A DNA stretch of 64,000 nt from PALSA-1353 sp050012375 (GCA_050012375.1 JBEKHH010000001.1:164893-228892); one strand, 5' to 3'; positions 46,901 through 55,560 are shown, counted from the first letter of the stretch. The notes: generated from the sequence alone by a model not told the origin. Made by a program: numbers and translations.

Positions 46901-48131
46901 CGGCGGCAACGTGCAGTTTTCACCGACCGATACTCATTTTCTGCTTCCCCAGGATGGAGCATTCTCGCTGCACCTTAACGGCACCGCCGCCAGTCCTGTC
47001 CTTTTCAGCGGCTGTGCAAATTCCGACATCAATGGCAACCTTTATTTCAACGATGATGCGGGTTCGAGCGCGGTGGCAATTGATGGCGCGACAGTCGATA
47101 ACACGCCGACTCCATTCTCGGCGACGTGGACCGTCGGGGGAACGGGTTTAACCAGTTGGAATGGGACCGTGATCAAGGGCTCGACGCAGGCGGTGCCCGG
47201 CGGAGGCGGCCCGTTCACGACCGGGACCGTCGATATCAACCATTGCGCCGGCGCGCCGGTGAATGTCGCGGCGGGGTCTCTACTCATCGTCAGCGCCGGC
47301 ACCTTTGAAGCAACCGGCGGGACCGACCCGTTCACCGACAATAGCACTGGAGCCACCCACGGCAATCATGTGGCGGTCGTTAACAACGCGGCCTTTGAGG
47401 TGCTGGGTGTAAATGCGACCATCGAGGGAATCACCGGCACCGGCACGCTTACCGTCGGCGACGGTGTGACCGGCAACACCCTGAGTCTGGCCACGAATAG
47501 CGGCGGAAGCTCTCAAGACGCATTGTCCATCGCGGGTCCATCCGCGCTGGATATCGAAAATAACCACATCTACATCAACTACGGCGGAGGCCCCGATCCG
47601 GTGGCGGCAATCCGCGCATACCTGATCAACGGCCGCAACGGCGGATTATGGAATGGCACGGGCGGCATCAACAGTTCCACCGCCGCCCTGCCCGCCAACA
47701 GCGCCTACTCCCTGGGCTATGCCGATTCGGCCGACCCCGGCAACCCCGCCGGACTCGCTGCCAATCAGATCGAAGTCAAATACACGCTGCTCGGCGATGC
47801 GACTCTCACCGGCACGGTCACCGGTACTGACTTCACCATCTTGGCCACCAACTTAGGCAAGGTGGTGTCGGGGTGGGATCAGGGTGATTTCCTGTACACC
47901 GGCACGGTCACCGGCTCCGACTTCACCGCGTTGGTCACCAACCTCGGCAAGACGGCCAGCGGGGCTGACGTGGCGTTGCCCGCGAGCGTTTACGCTGCGG
48001 TTGACGCTTTCGCGGCCGCCAACGGCCTGATGGCCGATGTTCCGGAGCCGTCATCGATAGGATTGCTCACGCTGGGCGCGATTGGCCTGCTGGCGCCGCG
48101 GCGCCGGACGCGCTTGGCGATGCGTAATTGA
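43920..48131 (+). CDS. PEP-CTERM surface protein 3 (1403 aa)
   Basis: The largest gene in the window. A signal peptide (RRSVLATAIAASMATITAPS then ARA) is followed by GTWVGG and a NPGNWNGGVLPG module like the start of protein 2. Gly/Ala/Pro-rich beta sequence fills residues 60-1200, without the exact tandem repeats of protein 2. The last ~160 residues (from NHIYINYGGGPDPVAAIRAY) match proteins 1 and 2 almost exactly and end with VPEPSSIGLLTLGAIGLL and basic residues. It is probably an exported, surface-attached adhesive or structural protein. Confidence 0.87.
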   Translation: MRRAHQRGLGFSRSNHRSISRRSVLATAIAASMATITAPSARADGTWVGGVVSFPPPYRSWTNPGNWNGGVLPGVADPLFFETCGDGSVDLGGVVRSNPSVSFGDWVTYTLTGAPPAGSTLKLTGAVAPQITVGNTVQATYGSDYFANGNVIATNLDLESAGGTTIDFTGINGGVLNLEGAISGPSFLTLTESSSIGTGEVYFGNANGGYAGLVTVNSGTAVRLLDGGRTGAGSVQLNGGRFDILSSTGAQGMGNTINSSTGSVFADLNWSDPAVPAPAPTTDSIGPVLVDNPGALGGTTAASIGFQADNEFNFESSGLFLGNSAGFVAPSRTISVKNGDLREGIDGSTLQTGPNNLNKVVVTAQMDSLFDLSGGGGLSLVKSGGGVLAIGGDNETTSEGAKFVLGGTLRFLTGKSYGTVLGVVGGVPVTVTLEPAGGPGTPVGDAMGIGYADPAGVPVNLATAGTVPGQSGAIDIDVLGDPAAVILPMVNTAGALTALRVGSSGVGSLTGAVIPYTPVGGGFSEYYLGGGGGSLTITAPLGAGAAGAALTTAEMGTTGDLLPGEVTLTAAVGYHGATSIKAGTLHIPGAGILKPSAVTHLGTYSKAILTGAAYGGAPAGTPYNGPGQLLLSAAGGFGAYAYGPAGSFGAGGLLLDGGAVGYDGAIVLPAIPGTYGAAIPSTLYESDFLPAAPVPTDILHLGGENSLGTMTVAFPITDSGPTPVALIKSGINSVLDLTAMPGANTATGGTGIMGGAVAVNAPTQLGPAVVTIADGGILHVKAGGPSPVAFTQILRVANGPGRRGSVVNVDAGVTATFDIGGGPGAGGTLQADAEQSVLEKEGGGVLDILPGFLFPSSDPTNTWGVKVDSGLLEINQLPGIATPANGEAIFAGSAAAPTPAVLHLVGPTSPGGIPIPASTQYSPNYGFSGISTYAGTNSYLFIDNAAFFRVDGFNPSNLMGSLAVYMGPTSVFKVSGAPGGGTLDTSGTGSVDFNGGNVQFSPTDTHFLLPQDGAFSLHLNGTAASPVLFSGCANSDINGNLYFNDDAGSSAVAIDGATVDNTPTPFSATWTVGGTGLTSWNGTVIKGSTQAVPGGGGPFTTGTVDINHCAGAPVNVAAGSLLIVSAGTFEATGGTDPFTDNSTGATHGNHVAVVNNAAFEVLGVNATIEGITGTGTLTVGDGVTGNTLSLATNSGGSSQDALSIAGPSALDIENNHIYINYGGGPDPVAAIRAYLINGRNGGLWNGTGGINSSTAALPANSAYSLGYADSADPGNPAGLAANQIEVKYTLLGDATLTGTVTGTDFTILATNLGKVVSGWDQGDFLYTGTVTGSDFTALVTNLGKTASGADVALPASVYAAVDAFAAANGLMADVPEPSSIGLLTLGAIGLLAPRRRTRLAMRN

Positions 48132-48173
48132 AGCAGCGACTGGGCGGATGCGCCCGCTGACGGCGATCGTAAA

Positions 48174-50159
48174 TCACGGCCGCGATCGCGCCCGCTCGTT
48201 CATCGCCGCCAGCAGATTCCGCATTGCAGTCGCGTTGTGCGGATCGATCGTCAGCGCGTTTTGTAGCATCGCGATTCCCGCATCAACGTGGCCCTGCTGG
48301 GCCAGAATCGCTCCCACGCTGGCCATCGCATCGGCATTCTCCGGATCGAACTCCAACACCCGCCGATATTCAGCCAATGCGGCGTCCAGCTTGCCCTGCG
48401 CGTAAAACGCTTTGCCCAGATTCGTGTGGGCGCTGGCGGATTCCGGGTCTTCGTTCAGTACGATCTGACACTGCTCGATCGCTTCCGAAAGCTTGTTCTC
48501 GTCGATCAGCAGTACGGCCAGGTTCGTCCGTGGATCCTCATATTCTGGAAACAGATCGATTGCCCGCTGATAGGCTTGCGTGGCCGCGAGCCGATATTGG
48601 CGGGCCATCACGGCGCTGGTCGCCTGCCGGGAGAGACCCTGGTAGGCCGTGCCGAGTTGAAATTCCTTTCCGGCGCGGAGCCGCTGAAAGACCGGCTCGG
48701 GGGAATCCGGGGTGGCGGCGATTGCCTTGAGGTACATGTCGCGCGCGGCGGCGAAATTTCCCTCGATGGCGAAGCATTGCCCAAGGCCCACCCAGTCCAT
48801 CGCATCGGGCCGAAGGTTCATGGCGGCGCGGAACTGCGCCTTGGCCTCCTCAAGCTCCCGATCGTGCATCAGCTCAACGGCATAATTGTTATGTGCCATC
48901 GGCGAATCCGGGTTCTTCGCCAGCGTGTCGGCCCAAAGCGTCCGGCGGTCGAGGTAGGCGCGAGCGCGCAGATTGCTCGCGGCGCACAGGGCGATGATGA
49001 GCAGGACCGCCAACAAGCGCATAGCACCGGATGTACATCCGGTGCTTAGGCTTCCAACAATCAGGGCGATTGGGCCGATGCACGCCAAATACTGGAAATG
49101 ATCCGCGACGTAGGAGTAGCGCATCGGGAAAACATTTACAAAGCCCAGGGCGGGAAAGAGGGTTCCGACGAAAAAGAATGCCGCCGCCGCGGGACCGCGG
49201 CCCAGCCGCCGCCGCAGCAGCCACAGCGCCATCAGCGCCGCTGCCGCGAATAGCGGAAACAGCAGTTGCCACGGCTGCCGCAGCGGATCGATCTGCCAGC
49301 GCGGATAGATGAAGCTTAGATTTGCGGGCCAGAATAATTTGGCCAGATAAAACCAGACGGCCCTGCCGGCGATGGCGCAGCGATCGAGGGGGGTGAGGAA
49401 ATCAAAATCCGGCCCGATCGCGCCGACGACGTGTTTTTCCATCCACCCGGTGAGACATCCCATCGCCGCCCCGGCCAAAACAAAAGGCGCGAGGGGCCAG
49501 ACGTCGGCCGCGCGAATTTTTCCTCGCCGCCACCAGAGCAGGAGCAATATTGCCGCCGGCAAGGTGGAGGTGACCGATTTGCTGAGCAGCGCCGCCAAAA
49601 ACAGCAGCAGGCTCAGTGCATACCATGCGAGCCCGGGTTTGCCGCGGCAATCGTCGCTGTAAATTCGCCGGCCCCATCGCGTGTGCAGATAGGTCCAGAG
49701 CGCCAGGAGATACAACGTTCCGCTGAGGACGTTTTTTCGTTCCGTTGCCCAGGCCACCGATTCCACCTGGACCGGATGGACCGCGAAGACCATCGCCGCC
49801 ACGAATGCCGCCGGAATCTTGAGCCGCAACAGCAATCGCCACACGAGCAGCGTGCTGGCGAAATGCAGCAGAAGGTTGTCGAGGTGATATCCCAGCGGCC
49901 GCAAGCCCCAGAGGTGATGCTCAATCCAGAAGCTGGTGTGGGTCAGCGGATAATATTGCGGCTCGGCTTTGAGCGGGCGCAGCCAGATTCTTTCCAATCC
50001 CGCCAGCGTGCGGAGCTGAAGGTTCTGCTCGATATATCGATCGTCGTCCCAGATGAAGCCGTTCTTCAGGACGGGAAAATAGGCCGCAACCGTGATGACG
50101 ATTATGATCCCGACCTGCCCCAGTTGCCGGAAGATGGACCCGTGCGTTGGTGCGCTCAT
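48174..50159 (-). CDS. Polytopic membrane protein with C-terminal TPRs (TMTC/PMT-like), paralogue 1
   Basis: 661 aa. The N-terminal ~400 residues carry about nine to ten membrane helices and the acidic loop FIWDDDRYIEQN, like the DD/DE motif of GT-C glycosyltransferases and TMTC proteins, plus HTSFWIEHHLWG and FAVHPVQVESVAWATERKN. The C-terminal ~250 residues are tetratricopeptide repeats (AHTNLGKAFYAQGKLDAALA, VLEFDPENADAMASVGAILA). A palindromic repeat at 49,023-49,046 encodes LSTGCTSGA in a loop without breaking the frame. Its start overlaps the end of paralogue 2 by 4 bp. A glycan-transfer role is inference. Confidence 0.8.
   Translation of the reverse strand: MSAPTHGSIFRQLGQVGIIIVITVAAYFPVLKNGFIWDDDRYIEQNLQLRTLAGLERIWLRPLKAEPQYYPLTHTSFWIEHHLWGLRPLGYHLDNLLLHFASTLLVWRLLLRLKIPAAFVAAMVFAVHPVQVESVAWATERKNVLSGTLYLLALWTYLHTRWGRRIYSDDCRGKPGLAWYALSLLLFLAALLSKSVTSTLPAAILLLLWWRRGKIRAADVWPLAPFVLAGAAMGCLTGWMEKHVVGAIGPDFDFLTPLDRCAIAGRAVWFYLAKLFWPANLSFIYPRWQIDPLRQPWQLLFPLFAAAALMALWLLRRRLGRGPAAAAFFFVGTLFPALGFVNVFPMRYSYVADHFQYLACIGPIALIVGSLSTGCTSGAMRLLAVLLIIALCAASNLRARAYLDRRTLWADTLAKNPDSPMAHNNYAVELMHDRELEEAKAQFRAAMNLRPDAMDWVGLGQCFAIEGNFAAARDMYLKAIAATPDSPEPVFQRLRAGKEFQLGTAYQGLSRQATSAVMARQYRLAATQAYQRAIDLFPEYEDPRTNLAVLLIDENKLSEAIEQCQIVLNEDPESASAHTNLGKAFYAQGKLDAALAEYRRVLEFDPENADAMASVGAILAQQGHVDAGIAMLQNALTIDPHNATAMRNLLAAMNERARSRP
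49023..49046. repeat. 24-bp perfect palindrome inside the membrane-TPR gene
   Basis: AGCACCGGATGTACATCCGG plus four bases, the same as the inner 24 bp of the palindrome at 1132-1159. It is in frame within the coding sequence, between two membrane helices. Confidence 0.9.
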
Positions 50160-52603
50160 GGCGACGGCTGAGACGATGGGGCGGGTTGCGTCGTGGGCCG
50201 CGTGCTGGCGAGCATTTTCAGGGCCAGGTCGAGGTTCTTTTTCGCGCCGGACAAATTCGGGTCCTGCTTCAGCGCCTCGCGAAACGACTCGACCGCCGCC
50301 TCGTATTGGGCCATGTTCGTCGGCCGGGATTCCAGGATCACACGCCCGATCTCGTTGTAGGCCAGGGCATTATTGTGATCCAGGTCGCGGAGGATGGCGA
50401 GGAGGTTGACCTTGGCCCCGTCGAGATCGCCGATGTTTTCCAGCGCCAGCGCCAAGCGGTAGCGAGCCTCGACGCTGTTGGGATTGAGCTGAACCGCCGC
50501 GCCAAAGTCCGCCGCAGCATCGCGGCTGAATTGGTTCTCGGAATTCACGTCATTGTGCTGGTGGGCAAACGCCGCGAGCGTCCAATCCACGTTGCCCCGC
50601 TGAAGCGTCGCCAGCGGCAGCACCCGCAGCGCCTCCGGAGAGGTCCGGGGCGAGTTCAGCGCGGCGAGCGATAGCTCGGTCGCCCGGCCGACGTTCTCCC
50701 GCGCCTTCTCGAAGAGATCGATGAATTGCCGCTCCTGGGGCGTGGCCGGCCGGGTCGTCGCCGATGTCGTCGTTGCCTCATTCTCCGTCGCCCCCAGCCG
50801 TTTCTGAAGCCGCTGCGCCTGATTCAGATCGACAATGCCCAAGGTGTAATAGGGCAGCGGATCGGCTTGGGCGGCGGCAAAGCTCAATGCGTGGGTCAAC
50901 TGCCCGGCCGCGTCTTCCAGCAATTTTGACGCATCCGACTCCGGCGCCAGCATTCGCGTGATGTCATTTTCCGCCGCCGTGTCGTACGCCCTGTACTTTG
51001 CGTCCTCGGGCGCGAGCGGATTGTCGAGCACCATCCGCACCAGCCGGTTCGATTCATCAAGCTCTGCCAGGGCTTCGCCAGCCGATGCCTTGGATGAATC
51101 CTCATCCTTTGCCTGGAGATAACTGGCGGCATCTTCGAAGCTGGCGGTCGCTTGGCCTCGTTGAACGATGGCCAGGTTGTATGCCGCCAGCCAGCTTTGC
51201 GGATTCTTATCCGGCTTGAGCACGTCCTGCCAAAGGGTGAGCGGTTCGGCGAAGACCGCGGCGCGATTCCACGAGGCGATTCCCAACACCAGAAGAACGG
51301 CGGCGATCACGGCCGCGATCGGGGCCGATTTTCCAACAACCGGCCGCTCCGTCAGCGCCTCGCGCGGCATCCACAAGGGCGCGGCGATTTTCGATACCAG
51401 CCAGACTGCCAGAACGATCAGCCCAATCCCCGCGAGGTATTGATAGTGATCGGCCACAAATGAAAAGCGGAAGGGATAAACATTGGCAAATCCCAGGGCC
51501 GGAAACAGCATCGCGATGTAGCAAAGCACCGCCGCCAGCGGTCCTCTGCCCAGCGTCTTGATCCCCACCGCCAGCGCCGCCAGCACCACCGCCGCCGCGA
51601 TGAGCGGCAACCACTCGGTGATGTTGAGCGGGGTGGGAACGTGCCGGGGATATATAAACGACTGGTGGATCGGCAGGAGAAGTTTGCCGACGTAGAACCA
51701 CAAATCATTTCCCGAGATCAGCAGTCGCTGCGCGAAGGACAGTTGCCACTCGGGTCCCGACGCTCCGATGGGGCCGCTGGGGTCGGTCTCCAGGCGCGAC
51801 GTTTCCCAAGCCAGGGCAGCGCCAATCACCAGCATCGGCGCCAGGCCGAAAATCGAAATGGGCGAGAGCCGCCGCTTCCACCACAAAATGATCAGGATGA
51901 CCACGGGCAAGAAGCAGACCGCCGTTTTCGACAGCATGGCCAGGAGAAAGAAGCCGGCGCTGATCGCATAAAGGTGCCAGTCTTCGGGGAGGTCCCAGAG
52001 TCGTCGCTTGGAATCGGGATCGCGCATGCCTGTGAATTCCAGATAGAACAGGACCGAGGCCAGGGCGAGGATTCCGCTGAGGATATTTTTGCATTCGCTG
52101 ATCCAGCAGACGGATTCGGCCTGGAGGGGATGGATGGCCCAGATGGCCGCCGCCGCCCAGGCCCCGGGCACCGACAGCCGCCGCAGGATTCGCCACAAAA
52201 TCAGGGCGGCTCCCGCGTGCAGGATCAGATTCACGACGCGATAGCCGAGCGAATTGTTCTCCCAAAAGTGGTGCTCGATCCACAGCGCGGTGAAGGTCAG
52301 CGGATAATACTGAATGGTTCCCGGCGGGATCTTCCAGATTTGCAGCAATCCCGAGGAGTCCAGCAGGGCTTTGTTCTGGGTGACGTACTGATCGTCATCC
52401 CACAGGAATGTCCCGCTGATCGCCGGCCAGAACGCCACCAGGGCCAACAGGGCCAAAACCGCCGCCCACAGATACCAATCCGGTCCCGAGGCCGGATCAT
52501 CCGGCAACGTAATGACAAACGGCTGGAGGTCCTCCGAAGCAGGCTCGTTTGAATCGATCGGCGAATCGGGCGGCGGATCGGGCGGTTGCGTTGGCTGGCT
52601 CAT
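50156..52603 (-). CDS. Polytopic membrane protein with C-terminal TPRs (TMTC/PMT-like), paralogue 2
   Basis: 815 aa from the ATG at 52,603, where GAGGAA lies just upstream; a GTG 7 codons earlier is weaker. Same plan as paralogue 1: FLWDDDQYVTQNKALL, YYPLTFTALWIEHHFWENN, AIWAIHPLQAESVCWISECK, about ten helices, then a helical C-terminal part with TPR-like repeats (VEARYRLALALENIGDLDGA, YEAAVESFREALKQDPNLSG). The first 45 residues are Pro/Glu/Asp-rich and cytosolic. The C-terminus is Thr/Pro/Ser-rich. Forms a two-gene operon with paralogue 1 (ATGA overlap). Confidence 0.8.
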   Translation of the reverse strand: MSQPTQPPDPPPDSPIDSNEPASEDLQPFVITLPDDPASGPDWYLWAAVLALLALVAFWPAISGTFLWDDDQYVTQNKALLDSSGLLQIWKIPPGTIQYYPLTFTALWIEHHFWENNSLGYRVVNLILHAGAALILWRILRRLSVPGAWAAAAIWAIHPLQAESVCWISECKNILSGILALASVLFYLEFTGMRDPDSKRRLWDLPEDWHLYAISAGFFLLAMLSKTAVCFLPVVILIILWWKRRLSPISIFGLAPMLVIGAALAWETSRLETDPSGPIGASGPEWQLSFAQRLLISGNDLWFYVGKLLLPIHQSFIYPRHVPTPLNITEWLPLIAAAVVLAALAVGIKTLGRGPLAAVLCYIAMLFPALGFANVYPFRFSFVADHYQYLAGIGLIVLAVWLVSKIAAPLWMPREALTERPVVGKSAPIAAVIAAVLLVLGIASWNRAAVFAEPLTLWQDVLKPDKNPQSWLAAYNLAIVQRGQATASFEDAASYLQAKDEDSSKASAGEALAELDESNRLVRMVLDNPLAPEDAKYRAYDTAAENDITRMLAPESDASKLLEDAAGQLTHALSFAAAQADPLPYYTLGIVDLNQAQRLQKRLGATENEATTTSATTRPATPQERQFIDLFEKARENVGRATELSLAALNSPRTSPEALRVLPLATLQRGNVDWTLAAFAHQHNDVNSENQFSRDAAADFGAAVQLNPNSVEARYRLALALENIGDLDGAKVNLLAILRDLDHNNALAYNEIGRVILESRPTNMAQYEAAVESFREALKQDPNLSGAKKNLDLALKMLASTRPTTQPAPSSQPSP

Positions 52604-52723
52604 CGGTTCCTCGTCTTGGGTCACTTTCGGCGGCGTGACATTGGAGGGGAACTATGATTACATAACGGCCCGTTTGGAGCAACTGAATGACTGGGGGGTG
52701 CGGTTGGGTTGAAATTGAGGAGC

Positions 52724-52761
52724 CGGGGCGTGTCGCCCCGGTCCGGGCCGGCACGGCCCGG
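52724..52761. repeat. Two adjacent GC hairpins
   Basis: CGGGGCG-TGT-CGCCCCG followed after two bases by CCGGGCCG-GCA-CGGCCCGG. Each is a perfect stem with a 3-base centre. They lie in the divergent promoter region between paralogue 2 and the next gene; no T-run. Confidence 0.75.
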
Positions 52762-52807
52762 CTCTGTAAGAGAATGCGAGCCGACGCGCCATCGAGCCAT
52801 TTAACCC

Positions 52808-53938
52808 ATGAATACCGTATCCATCCCAGTTGACCTCTCCGATCCGATCAACGCGCGGATTCTGGCCGTGTCCGAAGACCGAATCGCCGGGTTTTCGCGC
52901 GACCCGATCGCTGACATCGCCCGACAAAGCGGCACCGAGCCGGCCGTCGTCATCGAGCGCATTACTGCCATGCTCCGGGCTGGAACCATTCGCCGGGTTC
53001 GCCAAACGCTGATGGCGACCAATCTTGCCCAGGGGGCGCTGGTGGCGTGGGCTGTGCCTGCGGATCGGCTGAGCAGCGCCTTCGATTGGATGTTCCAGCA
53101 CGATCCTTTTTCCGGACACGTCGTGATTCGCAGCACCGATTCGGCCGTCGCGGGCAGCAAATATCGACTCTGGACGACGCTGAAGGTGCCGCAGGGATAT
53201 TCGATGGATAAGCATTGCCGGCATCTGTGCGCCCGGACCGGGGCCGAGCAATTCAAGCTCATGCCCGCCAAACGGCTGTTCGCGTTGGGCGTGGGACACG
53301 TTCGCCGCCGCGGCCTGGAACCCGGAAGCAAGGCCGATCAACCGGCGGACGTGCTGCAAACGGGCATCGTCAAATTGAGCGAGTTGGATTGGCGGGTGCT
53401 GATTCCCCTCAAGCGCGAAATCGAGCCTGAGGAAATCTCGCAAAACCTGTGGGCCGCCCGCGCCCAGGAAGCCGGCGTTTCGCTGGAGGAGTTTTGCCGT
53501 GTCGCCGAGGATTTGAATCGCCGCGGCGTCATCGGGCGATTCAGCACATTCCTCGAACACGTCAAGCCATTGGCCGACGGCCAGCGCGTGACCAAATTCA
53601 ACGCGCTGTTTCACTGGGCCGTGCCCGCGGGCAAGGAAATCGACGCCGGGCGGGAGGTGGGCCGATTCCACATCATGACCCACGCGTACTGGCGCGAGGG
53701 CGGGGCGGAATTCAATCACGTCAACATCATGGGCGTTGCCCATGGCACGGATAAGGAACTGGTCCTGGCTCACAAGCGGGCGATCGATCAGCATCTCGCC
53801 GCCGAGGGAATATCCGTCAGCTACACCAATGTCTTCTGGGGCGGCCGAAGCGAGATCAAGCCGAGCGAAATCTCGCCGTTCGAATACGAACGCTGGTGCC
53901 GGGAGCAGGGGCTGGAGCCGGCGTCGCTGCGAGAATGA
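52808..53938 (+). CDS. Lrp/AsnC-fold protein resembling a fused siroheme decarboxylase (AhbA-AhbB type)
   Basis: 376 aa with two tandem units. Each begins with a winged-helix-like segment: residues 10-60 (DPIADIARQSGTEPAVVIER, then GTIRRVRQTL) and residues 195-250 (EEFCRVAEDLNRRGVIGRFS). Each is followed by an RAM-like alpha/beta part (ALVAWAVPADRL and FNALFHWAVPAGKE). GRFHIMTHAYWREGGAEFNH with VNIMGVAHGTDKE recalls the His/Tyr-rich site of siroheme decarboxylases in the alternative heme route. A regulator of the AsnC family is the other reading. No other heme gene is nearby, so the enzymatic call is tentative. Confidence 0.5.
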   Translation: MNTVSIPVDLSDPINARILAVSEDRIAGFSRDPIADIARQSGTEPAVVIERITAMLRAGTIRRVRQTLMATNLAQGALVAWAVPADRLSSAFDWMFQHDPFSGHVVIRSTDSAVAGSKYRLWTTLKVPQGYSMDKHCRHLCARTGAEQFKLMPAKRLFALGVGHVRRRGLEPGSKADQPADVLQTGIVKLSELDWRVLIPLKREIEPEEISQNLWAARAQEAGVSLEEFCRVAEDLNRRGVIGRFSTFLEHVKPLADGQRVTKFNALFHWAVPAGKEIDAGREVGRFHIMTHAYWREGGAEFNHVNIMGVAHGTDKELVLAHKRAIDQHLAAEGISVSYTNVFWGGRSEIKPSEISPFEYERWCREQGLEPASLRE

Positions 53939-54035
53939 GGCGGCGGGGCAAAACGCTGCCGCGCGCCTCCTCCGGATCGAGCAAATGAATGCCAATGTTC
54001 GCTACGGCAAGCAGACGATAGAATGCTGGAGTCCG

Positions 54036-54053
54036 GCGGGATGGACATCCCGC
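54036..54053. repeat. Short palindrome GCGGGATG-GA-CATCCCGC
   Basis: An 8-bp perfect stem around a 2-base centre. Same GGATG-NA-CATCC core as the palindromes at 1132 and 49,023. It lies 12 bp before the start of the SurA-like gene, where an RNA hairpin could affect translation. Confidence 0.65.
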
Positions 54054-54064
54054 GGCTTTTGTGA

Positions 54065-55390
54065 ATGAAGACTGCCGCTCGACCGATCTTCCGATTCCTC
54101 CTGGCCGCCGGTTTCGCGGCGATCCTGGCCGCCTGCGCTTCGGACAAGCCTCAGTCGGTTTCGCCGCAGGATTTCTATGCCCAGCCGGCTGCGCCGGCGA
54201 TGCCCGCGTCGCCCACGACGATGGCGGCTGGCCCCGGCTTTTCGCGGTCGCCGGAGCTCGAAAATTCCCCGGCGCAGCAGAATTCCGCCGCCGAAGTCGT
54301 TCAGAGCGAACTCGCGTTAAAGTCGCGGCCGACCACGTCGCCCGATCTGGCGCTCAGCGCCCCGGCCACCAGCCCGAGCACCCTTCCCGCGATTGCCGGC
54401 GATCAATATCTGACGCTGGGAGGGGTGGTCATGGTCGTCAACGGCCGGCCGATCTATGCCGACAAGGTGCTGCGCATGGACGCCAACATCCTTCGTCAGA
54501 CGGCGCGGCAGATGAGCATGACGGATTTTGAGGAGGCGGCCCGCAACCAGATCGAGCGCACCGTCGGGGAGTTGAGGGACAACGAGCTGGAAATCGCCGC
54601 CGCAGAACGAACCCTCGATCCCAAGGACATTCAGCTTGCCAAAGTCCTCACCGCCCAATGGAGCAAACACCAGATCAGCGAAGTGGGCGGGTCCGAGCAA
54701 CTCGCCCGCGTCCGCGCTCACGCATCCGGCGAGGAATTCCAGGACCAGGAGCAGGACCAATACCGCCGTTACCTTCAGGACCTTTATTACTATCGCAAGA
54801 TCATTCCGCAGATCGACATCAGTCCCGAAGACGAGCGGCGGTATTACCGCGCTCATATCGATGAATTCACGACACCCGCCCAGGCCGAGATTATTCTGAT
54901 CGAAGCCGACCCGGCGAATCTCAACGGCAACCGGCAGGCGGCGATTGACAAGCTGCGCAAACTGCGGCAGCGGACCCTCGGAGGCGAGGATTTCGCCGCC
55001 TATGCTCGCGATCAGAACGATCTTCCCAGCGCCACCAGAGCAAACGGCAACGGCGGCCATCTGACGATCAAGCCCAACACGTTCGTTTACACTGCCGTGG
55101 AGGGGCAGGTCTGGAAAACGCCGGTCGGAGGAATCAGCGAGGTCATCGAAGACCGGGATGTTTTTTTCATCTTCAAAGTTCTCACCCGCGACGAGGGGGG
55201 CACAAAAGCGTTCGCCGACCAGGCCGTGCAGGAGGCCATCTACAAGCGGCTCTTTGACCTACAGCGCCAGCAGCGCCGCGAAGCCGAATTGCGCAAGCTG
55301 GTTTTGGAGGCGATTGTTTACACCGATCCGCACATGATCGACGCGGCCGTGGAAATGGCGATGCAGAATTACCCGCGATGGACCAAATGA
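54065..55390 (+). CDS. SurA/PrsA-like lipoprotein (parvulin-type peptidyl-prolyl isomerase)
   Basis: 441 aa. A lipoprotein signal (FLLAAGFAAILAAC, cysteine at residue 24) is followed by ~90 Pro/Ser/Ala-rich residues. A SurA-N-like helical part comes next (VVMVVNGRPIYADKVL, then a coiled region through DPKDIQLAKVL). Residues about 265-375 form a rotamase-like domain (AEIILIEADPANLNGNRQAA, GEDFAAYARDQND, VYTAVEGQVWKTPVGGISEV). It probably assists folding of exported proteins in the periplasm. There is no clear ribosome site; a palindrome lies 12 bp upstream. Confidence 0.75.
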   Translation: MKTAARPIFRFLLAAGFAAILAACASDKPQSVSPQDFYAQPAAPAMPASPTTMAAGPGFSRSPELENSPAQQNSAAEVVQSELALKSRPTTSPDLALSAPATSPSTLPAIAGDQYLTLGGVVMVVNGRPIYADKVLRMDANILRQTARQMSMTDFEEAARNQIERTVGELRDNELEIAAAERTLDPKDIQLAKVLTAQWSKHQISEVGGSEQLARVRAHASGEEFQDQEQDQYRRYLQDLYYYRKIIPQIDISPEDERRYYRAHIDEFTTPAQAEIILIEADPANLNGNRQAAIDKLRKLRQRTLGGEDFAAYARDQNDLPSATRANGNGGHLTIKPNTFVYTAVEGQVWKTPVGGISEVIEDRDVFFIFKVLTRDEGGTKAFADQAVQEAIYKRLFDLQRQQRREAELRKLVLEAIVYTDPHMIDAAVEMAMQNYPRWTK

Positions 55391-55464
55391 CGAGCAACGT
55401 TTTTCATCAATTACACACGCTCATTAATTTCAACGTTTAATTGAATCCCGATGTAATCGGGAAG

Positions 55465-55550
55465 ACCGCAGAGACAGACGCGGAGAAGAAACACGAGGAG
55501 AGGTTTGGCTTGTTCCTTCTCAGCGATCTCCGCGTTCTCCGCGGTTAAAT
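55465..55550. repeat. ~86-bp long-arm hairpin repeat, copy 4
   Basis: Arms ACCGCAGAGACAGACGCGGA and CTCCGCGTTCTCCGCGGT with AGAAG/CTTCT further in. Directly before it is another short palindrome, TCCCGATGTAATCGGGA. Confidence 0.75.
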
Positions 55551-55560
55551 ATCCACGTCT

